Origin: Zizania palustris
Lineage: Eukaryota; Streptophyta; Magnoliopsida; Poales; Poaceae
Length of the DNA stretch: 64,000 nucleotides
Direction of reading: 5' to 3'
Assembly: GCA_019279435.1 (NCBI GenBank)
Contig: JAAALK010000283.1
Span: 66,260,642 to 66,324,641 of the forward strand
Under the pieces are notes generated by a model that worked only from the letters and a program-made list of their open reading frames with translations, was not told the DNA's origin and did not search any database. Made by a program: the position numbers and the translations under genes. Below are positions 33,610 through 46,600 of the stretch, piece after piece; within the stretch, counting starts at the first letter, position 1; each line of letters begins with the position of its first letter.

Positions 33610-34739
33610 TATTGACGCCAATAATTGGTAAAGCCCAAGGCCCACCAAGGAAGGCGCGCGGTCAACAGAAGGTCAATAAGATCCGGTGAAAGAAAGTCAA
33701 AGAAGTCCGTCTGTAACAACTGCATGATTAGAAGGGGGCCGATGGAGATAAGAGCAATAGGTGGTTACAAATTAATCCAGAATCAGTTGGATAAGTTACA
33801 TGGACAGCAAGTCTATAGACTATAAATATGATTCCCTTAGCTTAGGATTAGTTTAACTCTCGTTCAATCAACAATCGGCGCATCGCTAGCCTTGTGCTCC
33901 AAGGTTATCCGGTGGGACTCGGGCTCTCAGAGCTGGGCTACATTAGTTTGATCTCCGACGAAGAGGTGAGTCCTGCCAACCCTGACTTTCGTGCCAACTA
34001 GATCAGTACCCTCACAGCTACATCGATTTAGTTCGATCTCTTGAGGACAACGGTGAAACAACACAGTCGATGGTTGTTCTCAGTGTACTTTGCTAGGTCT
34101 AAGGTTGCATCTGTTAGGTTTGATCTCTTAGATTGAAGTGATCTGAGTTTGATAGTTTGAGGCTTTATCGGTTAAGTCTGATATCTCTTGCCATTGTATA
34201 TTCTTCATGATGTATACTATTCATCTAAATTAAGTTTGCCCAATTCGTTGATATATTGTTCAAATCATCATGACTAGCTATTATCTCAGTTAGGTCCGAT
34301 CTACTTATTGTGATGATTTACATGATATAGATCTGTTATATGGCATGTTTTATTTATTTCTATCATAGTACAAGCTCATAGGTTATATTTAATTCATCTC
34401 TGCATAATATTCACCATCGAAAGGTGCCCATCGGTCTATATGCATATTATGTCTTTTCCATCGCTGATGGCGCGCTCGCTCGATTGGGACAACTCAGGCT
34501 ATTGGTCGTTTGGCCGATCGGCGTGCTAATACACGGTTTTATATTTTACACCACAGTCATCGGCTTGCCACCGATCGGCTATGCTACTAGCGTCTATCTT
34601 TCCCGATCCCTTATTAGTTATAGGGTCAAACTGATTGGCATGCCCTAAACCCTTTTCTAACACGTAGGATCTGCACTAAAGTCAAGTAGATCTCCCAGGC
34701 CACGCGTGTTTCAGTGTGTGACCAAAAAGCATGCCAACA
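33610..34739 (+). repeat. Tat-B 5' LTR
   Basis: It is 1130 bp, starting TATTGACGCC (TGTTGACGCC in the other copy) and ending ATGCCAACA. The TATA box TATAAATA is at 33821-33828. Confidence 0.82.
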
Positions 34740-34782
34740 CGCTTTTTGACATGCCTGGTGGGACCATCTCAAACAACTTAGC

Positions 34783-35663
34783 CATGGCGGGTGAGAACGA
34801 CGTCATCGTTCTGACAATGCTCGGTGTACCGAGCAAGGACCAGATGACAAATTTGGGTAAGCCCGCAGCGGATAACCCGGGTTCGCTTTACGAATACCAC
34901 ATCGACGGGACGGGGGGCAAACTCGGTCAAGGTGTCAACACAGCCGATGAACTTCAAGAAGTAGATATTGGGCCTAGCGATTCACCGAGACCAACCTTCA
35001 TAAGTACTCAGCTCCCGGACGAGATGAAGAATGAGTTGATCACACTATTGTGAGAATATCGGGATTGCTTTGCATGGAAGTATCATGAGATGCTAGGATT
35101 AAGTCGATCGATCTTGAAACATCGGCTACCAATAAAACAGGGGTATCGACCGTTTAAATAGCCACCTAGGTGATTTAAGGCAGCAATATACCTAGACATC
35201 ACGGCTGAGGTGACTAGACTGTATGATTCAAGATTCAAATATAGTACCAGTATGGAAGAAAAGCGGGAAGCTCAGAATATGTGTTGATTTCAGGGATCTG
35301 AATAAGGCAACCCCAAAAGACGAGTACCAGATGCCAATTGCAGATTTAGTGGACGTCGCATCGGGTCATAAGATCATCAGCTTCATGGATGGGAATGCAG
35401 GTTATAACCAGATCTTCATATACTAAGAAGACATTCACAAGACAGCTTTCCGATGTCCAAGCGCCATTTGGCCTAAAGAACGCAAGAGCGACCTATCAGA
35501 GAACCATGAACTACATCTTTCATGACCTGATCGGCCGGTTGGTAGACATATACATTGATGACGTCGTGGTTAAGTCAAGCGACGTTCAGGACCACGTGGC
35601 CGATCTACGTCAAGTTTTAGAGAGAGCTCGGAAGTACGGGCTAAAGATGAATCCTAAGAAGTG
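34783..35663 (+). pseudogene. Tat-B polyprotein start and RT, first part
   Basis: An ATG at 34783 starts a frame that after about 55 codons reaches VDIGPSDSPRPTF, the segment preceding RT in Tat-A. Stops near 35051 and 35158 and further frameshifts follow. RT motifs are readable in pieces: RICVDFRDLNKATPKDEYQ, FMDGNAGYNQIF, FGLKNARATYQRTMNYIF and the catalytic YIDDVVVKSS. The domain stops at LKMNPKKC where the solo LTR begins and resumes at 37190. Gag and protease are missing between the two parts of the first ORF. Confidence 0.85.
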
Positions 35664-37184
35664 TGTAGGACCGAGAGTAGCAACCAGAGGGGGTGAATAG
35701 GCGCCTAAAAAATTCTTTCGAATTAATGGTCTTCTCCCAACACCCAACGCACCTCAACAGACAATCAGCAGAATCAAAAAAAATCACAAGCTCTAAAATA
35801 ATCTAGCCTAAAAATGACCGAAGTCCTAATAAAAAAGACACTAACAAAGTGCTTAAAGGCAGATTAAAAAATAACTCACCATACAAAAGACATCTCCATG
35901 GCAATTTCACCAAATCAAAGATAATCAATCATGCATATGCAGATCATTCCCAAATCATAGGCAGTTCATTAATATGATCAAGCAAAATATTTAAAGCATT
36001 TAAAATGTCAAAATAAATGCAGAAAATAAGTAGTGCTATCAAATATATCAATGAATATTCATGATGTAATCTAAAATAAAGTGCTAGAATCAAATGAAGA
36101 AATCACATAATATTCAGAGATAATATCTAAATACACGCAGATCGAGAAATGTATTTACTTTGTTGTTGTAGATGAAATCTGCTTCTGGTGGCTTCGTTTC
36201 CAACGCATCAAGCGGTAAATCCCACCAGCGTACGGACTACTGCTTCCCGCTCGTGCCAAAACCGACTGCACCTTTCTAGCAGCCACGCGCCTTGCGCAGC
36301 CATCCCGTCCGAGAAAAACCACAGCCTGGCCCAAGGAAATACCGGTTGACGGTGAAATTCGCTAGGAAAAAATGGCGGTTCGCGTGCTTGCTCCGGGCGA
36401 CTCGCGTGTCGCGTCACGCGCTACAGCGGTGCACCAGAGAAAAACTGATAGAGGGAACTGGGAGCTGTAAACAGAGAACCGACCCGCACGAGAGTTTCTA
36501 AGAGGAGATCAACGAGTAAAATTGTGGCGGCGGCGCTCAAAATTTTGGACAGTGGAAAAACAAAGGTAGAAGAAGACTCAAACAAAAGTGAACTCAAGAT
36601 TTTTGCATTGGAAGAGTTGGTGAAACCTTAGGGTATACATGTCTTTTTATAGGCAATTCAAAAACTAAAAATGATGCAACTACCCCTAAGGTACAGACTC
36701 TGAAATATAGACGTGAGCCTAAAGGGCAAAATAGTAAAATCCTAATTAAAGGTAGATTGTCCTGATGCGGAGCTTTCGTAGCAGCTACGGCTTTGCTTCA
36801 GGATGGTCTGATCTCAGATCAACGGTTCAGATTGGTGTGTTAGTTTTACGCCGAAACCTACAAAGTGTCCGCTGTTTTCGCACCAATTATTCGGATTGGG
36901 TCGGCCCGATTCCACGGCTCCCTCAGCCTAGCACTCGCTCGCCGCTCATTTACCTGAGTCAAACTCGATCAACATACCAACGGATCCCCTGTCGTTTCTG
37001 GCCCATGCACATGGATTGGGCCAGCCCGAATCGGCGGCCCCTCTACCCAGCAGTCGCTCGCCGCTCGTGTACTTGAGTCACACGCAACCCAAGACATGAT
37101 GGGTCTCTTCTCGTCTTCATCTCCTCTCTCTCTCTTCATCACTTCTGGAGTCATGAGGCCCATAATTTTCAACATGGCTCCTCA
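35664..37184 (-). mobile_element. Solo LTR of a Sirevirus-type element inside Tat-B RT
   Basis: A 1521-bp segment (TGTAGGACC to GGCTCCTCA on the plus strand) is flanked by the perfect duplication AAGTG (35659-35663 and 37185-37189). It is the reverse complement of a relative of the 22991 LTR: both ends match, the middle much less. A minus-strand TATA box CCTATAAAAAG is near 36644-36654. Removing it and one duplication joins the RT reading frame. Confidence 0.93.
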
Positions 37185-37189
37185 AAGTG

Positions 37190-37640
37190 TGCTTTTGGGG
37201 TATCGGCGGGGAAATTCTTGGGATTTATCGTACATGAAAGAGGGATTGAAATCTGCCAGCGCGGTATTTAGGCCATTAAGAACACCCTACCCCTCACTGA
37301 TAAGACCGCGCTGCAGTCACTAATTGGGAATATAAATTTCCTTAGAAGATTCATAGCCAATCTTTCAAAGAAAATAGAGCCCTTCACACAATTGTTGAAG
37401 ATGAAGCAGGGTCAGCAATTTTTGTGGGGAGACAGGCAATAGAAGGCGTTCGACGAAATCAAAGAATATTTGAGCTCACCACCAGTGCTGATACCGCCAT
37501 AGAAGGGGACCACGTTCAAATTATATTTATCGGCTCATGAGGAAGTCATCGGCGCGGTTTTGGTTCAGGAGGCCAACAATAAGGAGAGGGTGATTTCTAC
37601 TTCACATGCACCAAGCTAAGGCATTATCTGCTCTCAACAG
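37190..37640 (+). pseudogene. Tat-B RT end and first RNase H
   Basis: The sequence continues the RT (GKFLGFIVHERGI in one frame), with NINFLRRFIANLSKKIEPF as thumb, then KLYLSAHEEVIGAVLVQEA of RNase H. Stops near 37291, 37440 and 37500 and a shift near 37600 break it, and the RNase H is partly deleted. Confidence 0.8.
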
Positions 37641-38300
37641 AATGCACCATAGTATGCAAGGCCGATGTCGTCAAGTATATGCTATCGGCCCTAATTTTGA
37701 TGGGACGAATCGGGAAATGTGTACTTGCCTTGACCAAATTCAACCTCAAATATGAATCGGCTAATGCGATAAAAGGCCAAGCAATAGCCAATTTTATAAT
37801 TCAACACAGGGATAAGATGATGGCTCACATGGAACCGATACCATGGACATTTTTCTTTGATGCATCGATATGCCGGCACAGATGCGGTATCGGCCTGGTG
37901 ATCATTTTCCTCGAGGGCACCATTTGAGTCTGCATACACCATCAAGCCCTTTGTCACCAATAACCAGGCCGAGTACGAAAATGTGTTGAAAGGGTTACAA
38001 TTACTAGAAGAAGTGGGAGCCAATACAGTTGAGATTCTCGACGATTCCTTGTTGATCATAAAACAACTATCGGATGAGTATGAGTGCAAGGATGATACAC
38101 TGAAAGAATACCATGATCAGTGCCAAGTTATAATGGCGCGCTTCTGAAACGTGCCGTTCACTCACAATCTCACATCCCAATGGAAGAGAATTCAGAGGCA
38201 AACGATTTGGCCTAGGAAGCATCAGGGTACAAGCCGACAGCTAGATTGGTTGAAGTCAAAATCGCGGAAATAGAGGACAATGATTGGGGGTGTAATATTA
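37641..38300 (+). pseudogene. Tat-B second RNase H
   Basis: Readable pieces are IGKCVLALTKFNLKYE and ANFIIQHRDK (end of first RNase H), WTFFFDASICRHRCGIGLV, then in another frame NNQAEYENVLKGLQLLEE and DDSLLIIKQL. This is the same domain as in Tat-A, with frameshifts near 37920 and 38145. Confidence 0.78.
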
Positions 38301-38368
38301 TTAACTATTTTAAGGACCCCTCAACATCGGCGCCCAGGAAGCTTCGGTATTAGGCGACTAGGTATGTC

Positions 38369-39530
38369 ATGCTCAGTGGAGATCTTTATTGTTGGACGAC
38401 TGATGGGGTTCTCCTTAGATGCATAAGCATCGAGGAAGCTAAAGTAGTAATTTTCGAAGTGCACGATGGAGTATGCAGAACGCACCACTCGGCCCAGAAA
38501 ATGAAGTGGTTGTTGCAAATGGCAGGTTACTTTTGGCCGACTATGGTAGAGGACTGCATAAGATACTATAAGGGGTGTTAGGATTGTCAGAAGTTTGGGG
38601 CCATCCAGAGGGCGTCCGCGTCAACAATGAATCCAATATCAATCCTTGGCCATTCAGATGATGGCGTATCGACATGATCAACCAAATTTACCCGGCATCA
38701 AGCAAGGGCCACAAGTTCATAATAGCGGCCACCGATTACTTCACAAAATGGGTAGAGGTCGTTCCACTCAAGAAAGTCACATCTACCGACGCCATCAAGT
38801 TTATTAGAGAGCATATAGTATATCGGTTCAGAATTCCAAAGACCATCACACAGACCAGGGAACAATTTTTGTATCAGAATAGTTTTGGCAATTCGCGACC
38901 GGGATGGGAATCAGGCTATTGAATTTGTCGCCATAGTATGAGCATGCTAATGGGCAAGTAGAGGCATCTAACAAAAGTTTGATCAAGTTTATTAAGCGCA
39001 AGATCGACAAACAACCTATACATTGGCATCAGTCCCTATCGAAGGAACTCTTGTCTTATCGAATGGCGCATCACGGATCAACTCAGGTGTCGCCATATAA
39101 GTTAGTATACGAACACAAGTCCGTATTACCATGGGAGAACAACATCGTCTCAAGAAGGATCACATTGAAAGACCAACTCACAGCCGATGATTATTATAAT
39201 TTGATGATAGACGGACTGGACGATCTGGCGCAGGTCCAATTGAGATCCCTCAAGAAGGTTGAAGAATACAAGGCGAGGTTTGCTAGATACTATGACAAGA
39301 AGGTGGTGCCGAAGTCATTCGAGCAAGGGGAACTCGTGTGGAAGCTTATCTTGCCGATCGGATCGAAGAACAAATGGTTCAACAAATGGTCCCCTAATTG
39401 GGAGGAACCTTTTCGGATACATCAAGTGGTGCCCGGCAATGCTTATTTACTCGAGGGGCTGAACGGGGAATTGTTTGGGAAGGCATTGAATGGAAAGTAT
39501 CTAAAAAATACTTCTCAAGTGTATGGATAA
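38369..39530 (+). pseudogene. Tat-B integrase
   Basis: The N-terminal part reads HDGVCRTHHSAQKMKWLL. The core has FIIAATDYFTKWVE and, after a shift near 38860, the C-terminal part 38979-39530 with AHHGSTQVSPYKLVYEH, YYDKKVVPKSFEQGELVW and WSPNWEEPFRIH, ending at 39528-39530. There is no chromodomain. Confidence 0.85.
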
Positions 39531-39871
39531 ATGCTTGAAAGATTTTCACATAGAATAGTCAATACCATTTGTATCGCCTTTAGATGGTCGATGTTGAGAC
39601 ATTGAATGCCAGGAAGACACAAAACTCTAGACCAATAACACATAAGAATCAATGATATATATACTTGGTTTCTCCAAATTACAGGGGTGTAAATGTATAT
39701 GAAGAAGTATCTAGCGAAGCCTCCCAGGTTGCAATTTAAGTCGACTCCCCTTCCAAGGACGCTCAAGCTCCCTCGGGGTGGTCAGGATATTTAGGATCGT
39801 CTTCCATTCTCCCATGCCGTGGAGGTGGGGGCATCAGCTCCCAAGTTGGTAATGGCCGATACAGGCCCATA
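39531..39871. other. Region between Tat-B integrase and antisense gene
   Basis: No credible domain is seen on either strand. It may hold the 3' end of the antisense gene. Confidence 0.4.
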
Positions 39872-41525
39872 CTATATCGGCCGGCCACTGAGAATCACTA
39901 GGGGGCATCCCAATCGACATCCTGAAAATAGCAAGTCTAAGTCAGAAAGAACAATAATGGAGGAGCAAAGATAAGCGTACATTACCTCAGGACCTGCGCC
40001 AATATCATCTTGGTGGAGTCGCACCCAGTAGGCCAGCGATGAACGGTTGAAGATGTGTTGTTTCACCACGCCCCACCATCGGTGGAAGATTAGGGAGGTC
40101 ACTGGTAGGTGGTCCAATAAGTATGGCCCCCGATACGAATCCCATCGGTCATCCGTGAAAGGCGACGCCACTCCCAAGGGTTTAAGACTCTCCCACGAGT
40201 TTAGATTTGGTCGATAAAGAAAAGATGAGGTGGGAGTTAGCCAAAGCCCAGTTGGCAGGAAAAGACCGTAGGGTAGTAAAATTCGTAGGAAGACCCATGG
40301 GCACGTTCCTCAGTTAAGTTAGCAGGGAGTAAGCAGGGAGAGATGGCCGACGAGAATATACTAAAGGATGTGTCGTTTTGGGACACATCGAGGAATACTA
40401 ACCGGTTGGGGAAAGCATGCTCCGCATAAAAATCAAAAGGGAACCAGATAGCCTGGTTGGAAAATCCAAGATAAAAGTTCTTGAAGAAAGCATCCAAAGC
40501 CACAGAAGAAAAGGGAGTGGTAGAAGGGGAAGTCACCGCCTCACCTAAAGAGGAACAAAAATGATAAGAGAGGATGGCCGATTCTAGAAAATCAGTCGAA
40601 AAAGTGATTGACTAAAAGGGGTCCGTCTGACAATGTAGGCGGTGTAAACGTTGAGCCGGAGTTGGAGGAACCACTAAGGACCCTTGAGACGGTCGATGAA
40701 ATTATCAGCCAATAGGTCAACCGATACAAGGTAAAGGAAGGGGTATACTGCCCTAAGGAGATAACTTCCGAGTGGAACCCGCATGTCGGCGGCCAACCGT
40801 TTGGCCAGGAAATGGAATTGGAAGGTTGGGTCTAAGGTTTGTATGTAAAGACGAACTCTTCTAGCCAAAGATTCAAGAAGGCTATATGCTCAAGGGTGTT
40901 TACAGGGCCATTTTTCTTGTTGTACCTCGCAATATAGCGATCCTAGTTGTCAGCCGGCATGACCTTGAGAAGAGAGGAAGGCTGATAATGGAAGTCAAAA
41001 GGGTTGGCCGATGAGTTGATATATAGACCATCAAGAAGTGAACATCAAGCAAAGAGGGGCTCATTGGCACATGACCAAAAATACTAGCATTTAAGGCATC
41101 AGACCAAAAATAACAAGATGTGGCCAGCATCGAGTCATTGAGGTATGGTTCAGCAAGAGAAAGACCAATGCAATGGCCGATGTCAATGTCATCCCAGAGG
41201 GGGCAATAGACAGTCGATACCCTAAGGTACCAGTCGCGCTAGCTGGACATGGGAAAAGGGGAGTAGTTGAAACCATAGCCCCATACAAAGGGGTCCATGG
41301 GGGAGCATTTTAGAGGAATGTGGAGGGTCTCGGCATTGATGAAATCAACAGAGTCCGTATTGCCCATGGGACCTAAGAAGAAACTAGAAGGATAATCGAC
41401 TATGGGAATAAAGACCTGATCCTACAAGTGCTGCAAAAAAAAGAGAGAAAAAGAAGGAAACACGGTAAGAAAAATTGGTCGGGGTAACCAAGAAGAATAG
41501 AGAAGATGAAAACATCGTGGCCTAC
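39872..41525 (-). pseudogene. Tat-B antisense accessory gene (plant mobile domain-like), with introns
   Basis: Minus-strand reading, opposite to the element, gives LHIPLKCSPMDPFVWGYGF (from about 41330 down), DSMLATSCYFWSDALNASIF (from about 41135), NTLEHIAFLNLWLEEF, FLAKRLAADMRVPLGSYLL and SVDLLADNFIDRLKGP (40674-40868). These match the plant mobile domain of grass antisense ORFs (family knowledge; the assignment needs a profile search). Splice signals on the minus strand are clear: an acceptor after a T-rich tract at 41431-41432 (donor near 41524-41525), an acceptor CCTCTTTAG at 40545-40546, and an intron 39922-39985 (GTAATG to TTTTCAG). Exon 40237-40544 reads FLGFSNQAIWFPFDFYAEHAF in the frame that starts below 40536. 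Several frameshifts show decay. Confidence 0.72.
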
Positions 41526-41866
41526 CACAGGAACCTCGTGAAGGTTGGTCATCCCAATGTCATTGGACGTAGAAACATGAGGGAGAAGAAGATGACGGTA
41601 ATTGAATGCGCACTATAAGCCAGCATATTGGGAGCAAAAGCAATGCAGATGGAAAGCGTAGAAAGTAGAGGGATGAAAATACGGATATTTATTAGCCAGT
41701 GTGACTCTTCGGGTGCTGTGTTAAGCCAATCCTAGAGAGGCAAAGAAGGTGAAGAGTTTTTCGGCTAATGGTAATGAATGTGAGACGACCGTGTGAAAAC
41801 ACTTGGCAGCGTAAGGTAATTATTACTGATAGTTTCGAAGCATCAGATGCCTCTTAACGCCTCAAA

Positions 41867-41880
41867 ACTAGGGGGGCATG
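41867..41880 (+). promoter_or_regulatory. Tat-B polypurine tract
   Basis: ACTAGGGGGGCATG directly precedes TGTTGACG of the 3' LTR. Confidence 0.8.
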
Positions 41881-42057
41881 TGTTGACGCCAATAATCAAT
41901 AAAGCCCAAGGCCCACCAAGGAAGGCCCATGGTCAACAGAAGGTCAAGGAAGATTCGGTCAAAGAAAGTCAAATAAGTCTGTCCACAACAACTGCATGAT
42001 CGTAAGGGGGCCGATGGAGATAAGAGCAACAGGTGGTTACAGATTCATCCGGAATCT
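41881..42057 (+). repeat. Tat-B 3' LTR, truncated
   Basis: It matches the first 177 bases of the 5' LTR (33610 onward). Similarity ends within GGAATCTG near 42057, so about 950 bases of the LTR are missing. Confidence 0.85.
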
Positions 42058-42619
42058 GACGATGGGAAAATGGGACCCCTTTAAAAATAATTGTATGAAA
42101 AGGGCCTTATCCACAAATCGTTAGATACAAGTTAGTTTGATTTAAATGGAAAATTAAAATATCAGACATTGTTAATCCATTACTTCCAGAATTAATATAT
42201 ATACATAATAATCTTGTTAATTACATCTCCGTAGAGAAAACCCCTGATTAAGAGTTCTAAAAAAAGAGAATTACAATGCATGCTGCTATGAAGCTAAAAA
42301 GAATTGAAAATAAAATTCTATCCTAGCTCCAGCGTGGTTGAAGAATTATCTTGAATTTTCTCCACATGGTTTTTTTAAGCACATGTAGAATATAAGTGCT
42401 TGCAATGGTTTGTTTTCTATCGGTATTACTACCTTCATGGTGTAGTGCCATGAGGTGCAATCCAATAAATGCTTGTCTTGGTATTCGAACTATAACTTAG
42501 TCTGACTTTGTATTTTTTATTTTGACCATGCCTTGAATATTAAGGCTAAATTATTTATGCTATTGTTGCATGAGTTGGTTATGCACATGTATGCAATTTG
42601 CGCTATCTACATGTGTATG
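42058..42619. other. AT-rich sequence, nothing recognised
   Basis: No ORF, RNA gene or repeat is recognised on either strand. It may be a stretch of unique genomic DNA or an old unidentifiable transposon. Confidence 0.5.
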
Positions 42620-43147
42620 TGTTGGACCGGAAACGGCGACCAGAGGGGGGTGTGTTGGCGTAAAAGATTACGCTAACAGGTTCTCTAAGATTAAGAAAGG
42701 ACAAACAGTGAGTTCGTGTTTAAGAACTATCTCAAGTCTCTGAATTGGATAATAGCTTAAGTAGTCCGAATGTGTGTATTGAATAGCTAAGTATTCAATG
42801 CCTATAACAGGGTAATAAGGGGGTATTTATAGGCAAAAAAGTCTAAGGAAAAGACCTATTTACCCCTCAATTACAACCGACATAGTGGAAACTATTCGGT
42901 ACCCTAAACAGGGTTAAAATGGTAAAATCTACCCAGAGCAAGTAGATAAGTCAAACATCTTATCAACCTTGTCGTTTTGCTCCGGAGCCTCATATCCTAC
43001 GGAGGGTTCCTTCGGATCGTAAGTCGGAGCACCCTTCAGCTTAACGACTCCTCCACCTTCGTGCATAAGCCCATCAGCTCGGAAGCTGATAAGTTATTAT
43101 GAACTATTAATCTCTAAGTCCTGAAAGTGAAGCATTTTCCCCCAACA
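42620..43147 (-). repeat. Tat-C 3' LTR
   Basis: It is 528 bp with perfect TGTTGG/CCAACA ends. The minus-strand TATA box CCTATAAATACCCCC is at about 42820-42834. The purine-rich CTAGGGGCTAC next to it (43148-43158, minus) may be the polypurine tract. The partner LTR is outside the window, so the ends rest on this copy alone. Confidence 0.65.
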
Positions 43148-43538
43148 GTAGCCCCTAGAATACGCTTCTCCAAACTTGACCTATATAGAAGGGAAGCAGT
43201 ATACGCAAGGAACATTTTCATATTCTGAGACTTAGAGAAGTTTGAACACATTACAATCAATCGAAGGGTCTTTGACCCCGAAGCATTCGGACAATGGCTT
43301 CGAGCCCACAACCGTTGTGTGAACGCTTCGTGGGAAAGAGAACCGTTGTGAAGTCCAAACATCGTGAAGAGTCATTTATTTAGAACCATTACTATACAAG
43401 TAGATGTTACGCTCTCAAAAGGTAACGGTCGAAATTTACGGCGGACTCACACCGTTTCGCTTCCTGGATCCACCTGCCAGCGATGGAAGTCGAACCTGTA
43501 GTGTGAATATAATCGAAGCACAGCAACTAGCGGAAGGT

Positions 43539-43547
43539 TATAAAAAG
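43539..43547 (+). promoter_or_regulatory. TATA box of the Tat-C antisense gene
   Basis: TATAAAAAG lies 97-105 bases before the ATG at 43644, on the strand of the gene and opposite to the element's own transcription. Confidence 0.6.
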
Positions 43548-43643
43548 GGGATCGGAATTCACCAAGGGCTTTTTACCGTGCCTAGCATCCGAAACTTACT
43601 TTCTTCAACCTCCAACTCCCTCAACTTCCTGAGCAACCAAGCC

Positions 43644-46600
43644 ATGGCGAGGACCAGCCACACCGAGCCAACGGCGATGGGTACTTTGGCACAGAGGCAA
43701 GCGTGGGTGGCTTTAGCAGTAGCAGCAATGGCGGGAGCTCAGGGAGACGCCTGGCCCAAGAATCCTCGGGAACTCCGCCTGCCATCCAAGAAGAAGATCC
43801 CTCAAAGCTTCCTCATTGGCCAATCCACAAGCACCGCGGAATCTATCGAAGAAGCCGTGGAAGGGAAGCTAGGGTCCGGAATGAGGACTCGAGTCCCCAG
43901 ACCAGAATCAACTTCGAGGCTACGAAGCGGAGAAGTCGTGGTCTTAGAGGCATTCTTTGAAGCAGGTTTGGGGCTTCCTGTCATCAATTTCTTATCTGAG
44001 GTATTAGACATGTTCCACATTACCTTGCCTCAGCTATCTCCCAATGCTATCGCCCGGTTGGCCATCTTCGAGTGGGCGCTTTGAGCCGAAGGGTGCGAAG
44101 GGCGATCAGAGATCTTCGTTGCCACCAACGAAGCCATCTGCCAGCCAAAGCCGCAAGATGGCCCCGGAGACACCAAAGTGTTAACGGCCTTCGGAAGCGT
44201 CAACTTCCAGTTGCGGAGGGAGCATGCCTAGCATTTTCCAGCGAAGGCCATCAACGACCGATGGTATACTAACTGGATCCTTCGGTGGTTCTACGCTGAA
44301 GTCGGAGAGGACCCCCCCTCGCTGGACCCCTCCAAGAGATCTGGTTTCGAAAGGAGGCGGAGGTCACCCCGAACCCTAGCCTGCTCTCAATGCGGCTAGA
44401 GCTATTAACTTCAGTGGCCAGTCGCTTGAGCATGCGCGACCTTGCCGAAGAGTTCATCACTCTTCGAATTCCACCCCTCGGGGATGACTGGCCGATAGTG
44501 TTTCAACACGCTTCGGAGGGTGAGCTCCGAAATCTAGGTAAGACTTCGACTCTCCTGCAATAACATGTTAGATGAAGAAATAACATACTTATAATATGTT
44601 ACCCTTTTTCAGCGGCTCCACTGGCGTTAGCCCCAGAGTAGATAGCACGGGCCACCGAACGAGTCCTCGGAGCCCCTACGGAGGCTGAAAGGCAAAAGAG
44701 GATTGAGCTGGTGGGGAGCTGGGAGCGCTCCAACAGGGTGTGGGAAGCCCTCATAATGGTGCCTCCTTCTCTGCCGGATTTCAACCCAGCCGGAGCATCC
44801 CCTCGGAAGAGGAAAGCCGTCGCTGTGCCTCCAAAGAAGGTCAGCAAAACCCCCGCCAAGAAGGGGAAGAAGGTAGCAAAGATCCCTCCTCAGCTGACCC
44901 CGGCTTCATCTGCCTCGTCCTTGGGCATTCGGAGCTCAACTTCGGAGGACTCTGGGAGCAAAGGCTCTGGAAGCAAGGGCTCCGACGTCCAATTGGCGAA
45001 GGACTTCGAGAACTACCTTCTGGAAGGCGATGAAGACGGAGCAGGGGCCCCAACCGGAGCATCTGCTCGAGAGGCTATGGAGGTAGACACGGCACACACT
45101 CCAGCGCCTGCTGTTGTGAGCTCGGAGCCGGAGATTGTCGCCCCCAACTCACCCGTAGCTGGGGTGATCATGGCAGAGGTTGAGGCTCTAGCAGCAACTA
45201 CACCGGAGAGGACTTCGGGGGACGACCTCGATGAGATTCTCCGGATGTACGAAGTCCTGGAGGACCCGACCATTTTATCTCAAGGTGCCTCCGAAGGTAT
45301 ACTTCGAAACTTTTGCTTTGGTCAATTCCTACAACAGTTATTACTCGTGAATATTCACCAAATACCTCAATGATGTAGGCATATCGAAGGGCGATGAAGC
45401 CTCGGCCGCAAACGAAGCTCCAGCCTCTTCTGAGGTTGCTGCTCCGATGGACATCTCTGCTCCACTGGACGCCCCGGCTCTAGTGGCAGGGGCCGTCTCC
45501 ACCGACATGGCTCCGGTGGCAGGGGTCGTCTCCGCCGACATGGCTCCAACCGAAGGGACATCCGTCGAAGGAGGATCTACCTCCGCTGGAGTTGAGCTTC
45601 CAGCCTTCGTGCCGGGGAGGGAAAAAAGCATGCCAAGCCTTGGACTCCCTCACGCTCCGATGACAACACCCTCTTCCAACGAGCCTTCAGCAAGCAACTC
45701 GGAGGAAGAGGCAACGGTAGATGACCGCCAATGTAACAGCCCCAGAATTAAAAATAAAATAAAAATGAGGAAAATAAATTTTCTGGAATAAAAGGATTTA
45801 TTTAATTAAAGAAAAGGCTAAAAGAACCCAATTAAAGAAAAAGAGGGAGAAATATTTCAAATTTGAAACTGGAAAAATTATGAGGGAATCTAGAAGCCAA
45901 GAAATATTTTTAAGATTTTTTACAAAATTTTAGAAATAGTATTTCAAGCTATACAAGAATATATGAATTTCTGGAATTAAATTAAATCGAAAATGCATTT
46001 ATTTTGCTTTTGGGCCGCAAACCTCGAAACTGCCTTAGCCCAGCCTAGCCCACTGCCTGATCCACCGACACAGGGGACCCACATGTTGGCGCTCCCTCTC
46101 TCCTCCCCGCGCCCACGCACCGCCTGGTCCCAGCTGTCAGTCGCCTTCGGTCGCTGCCATCATGGCCCGCATGTTGGCTCCATTTTCCCTCTCCCTCTCT
46201 CGCCCGCGCCTCTCTGGCCCACCCGTCAGCCTCGGATCCCCGCCCCTCAGCCACTGCCACGCCTGGCCTGCCTGTCTGCCCTTTCTCTTTCGCTCGCAAC
46301 CGCTGACAGGTGGGGGCCACCTGTCAGGCCCTTCTTCTTCGTTGGAAGGGGATCTCTCCCCTTCCATTTTCCCCGGTGCCCCCTTGCCTTTTTCGCCGCC
46401 ACCGGCCACCAACTACCAAAATTGAGCCCCGCCGAGACTTGCCATGCCCCGACGATCATCTTCCATGCTTTACCGACGCGTTTTCGCCCAAATGGAAGTT
46501 AGCCCGAGCTATGGAAAGGTTCGCCGGAAAACTTGGAAGCCCCCTCAGGTTTCCCTCCCTCCGCCTTCCATTCGCGCCGTCGGTGACCCCTTTAAGTACC

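Larger units (their letters stand above)
33610..42057 (+). mobile_element. Tat-B: Tat-lineage Gypsy element without gag, with antisense gene
   Basis: The 5' LTR is 33610-34739. The polypurine tract and a truncated 3' LTR (41881-42057) bound about 8.4 kb. On the plus strand: a stub start, RT, RNase H, second RNase H and integrase, all with stops and frameshifts. Gag and protease are deleted: the frame passes within about 60 codons from the start into the sequence before RT. Between integrase and 3' LTR about 1.6 kb of spliced-looking coding sequence reads on the opposite strand. A Sirevirus-type solo LTR interrupts the RT. The terminal TG of the 5' LTR is TA, and no target duplication can be checked because the 3' LTR is cut short. 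Confidence 0.85.
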
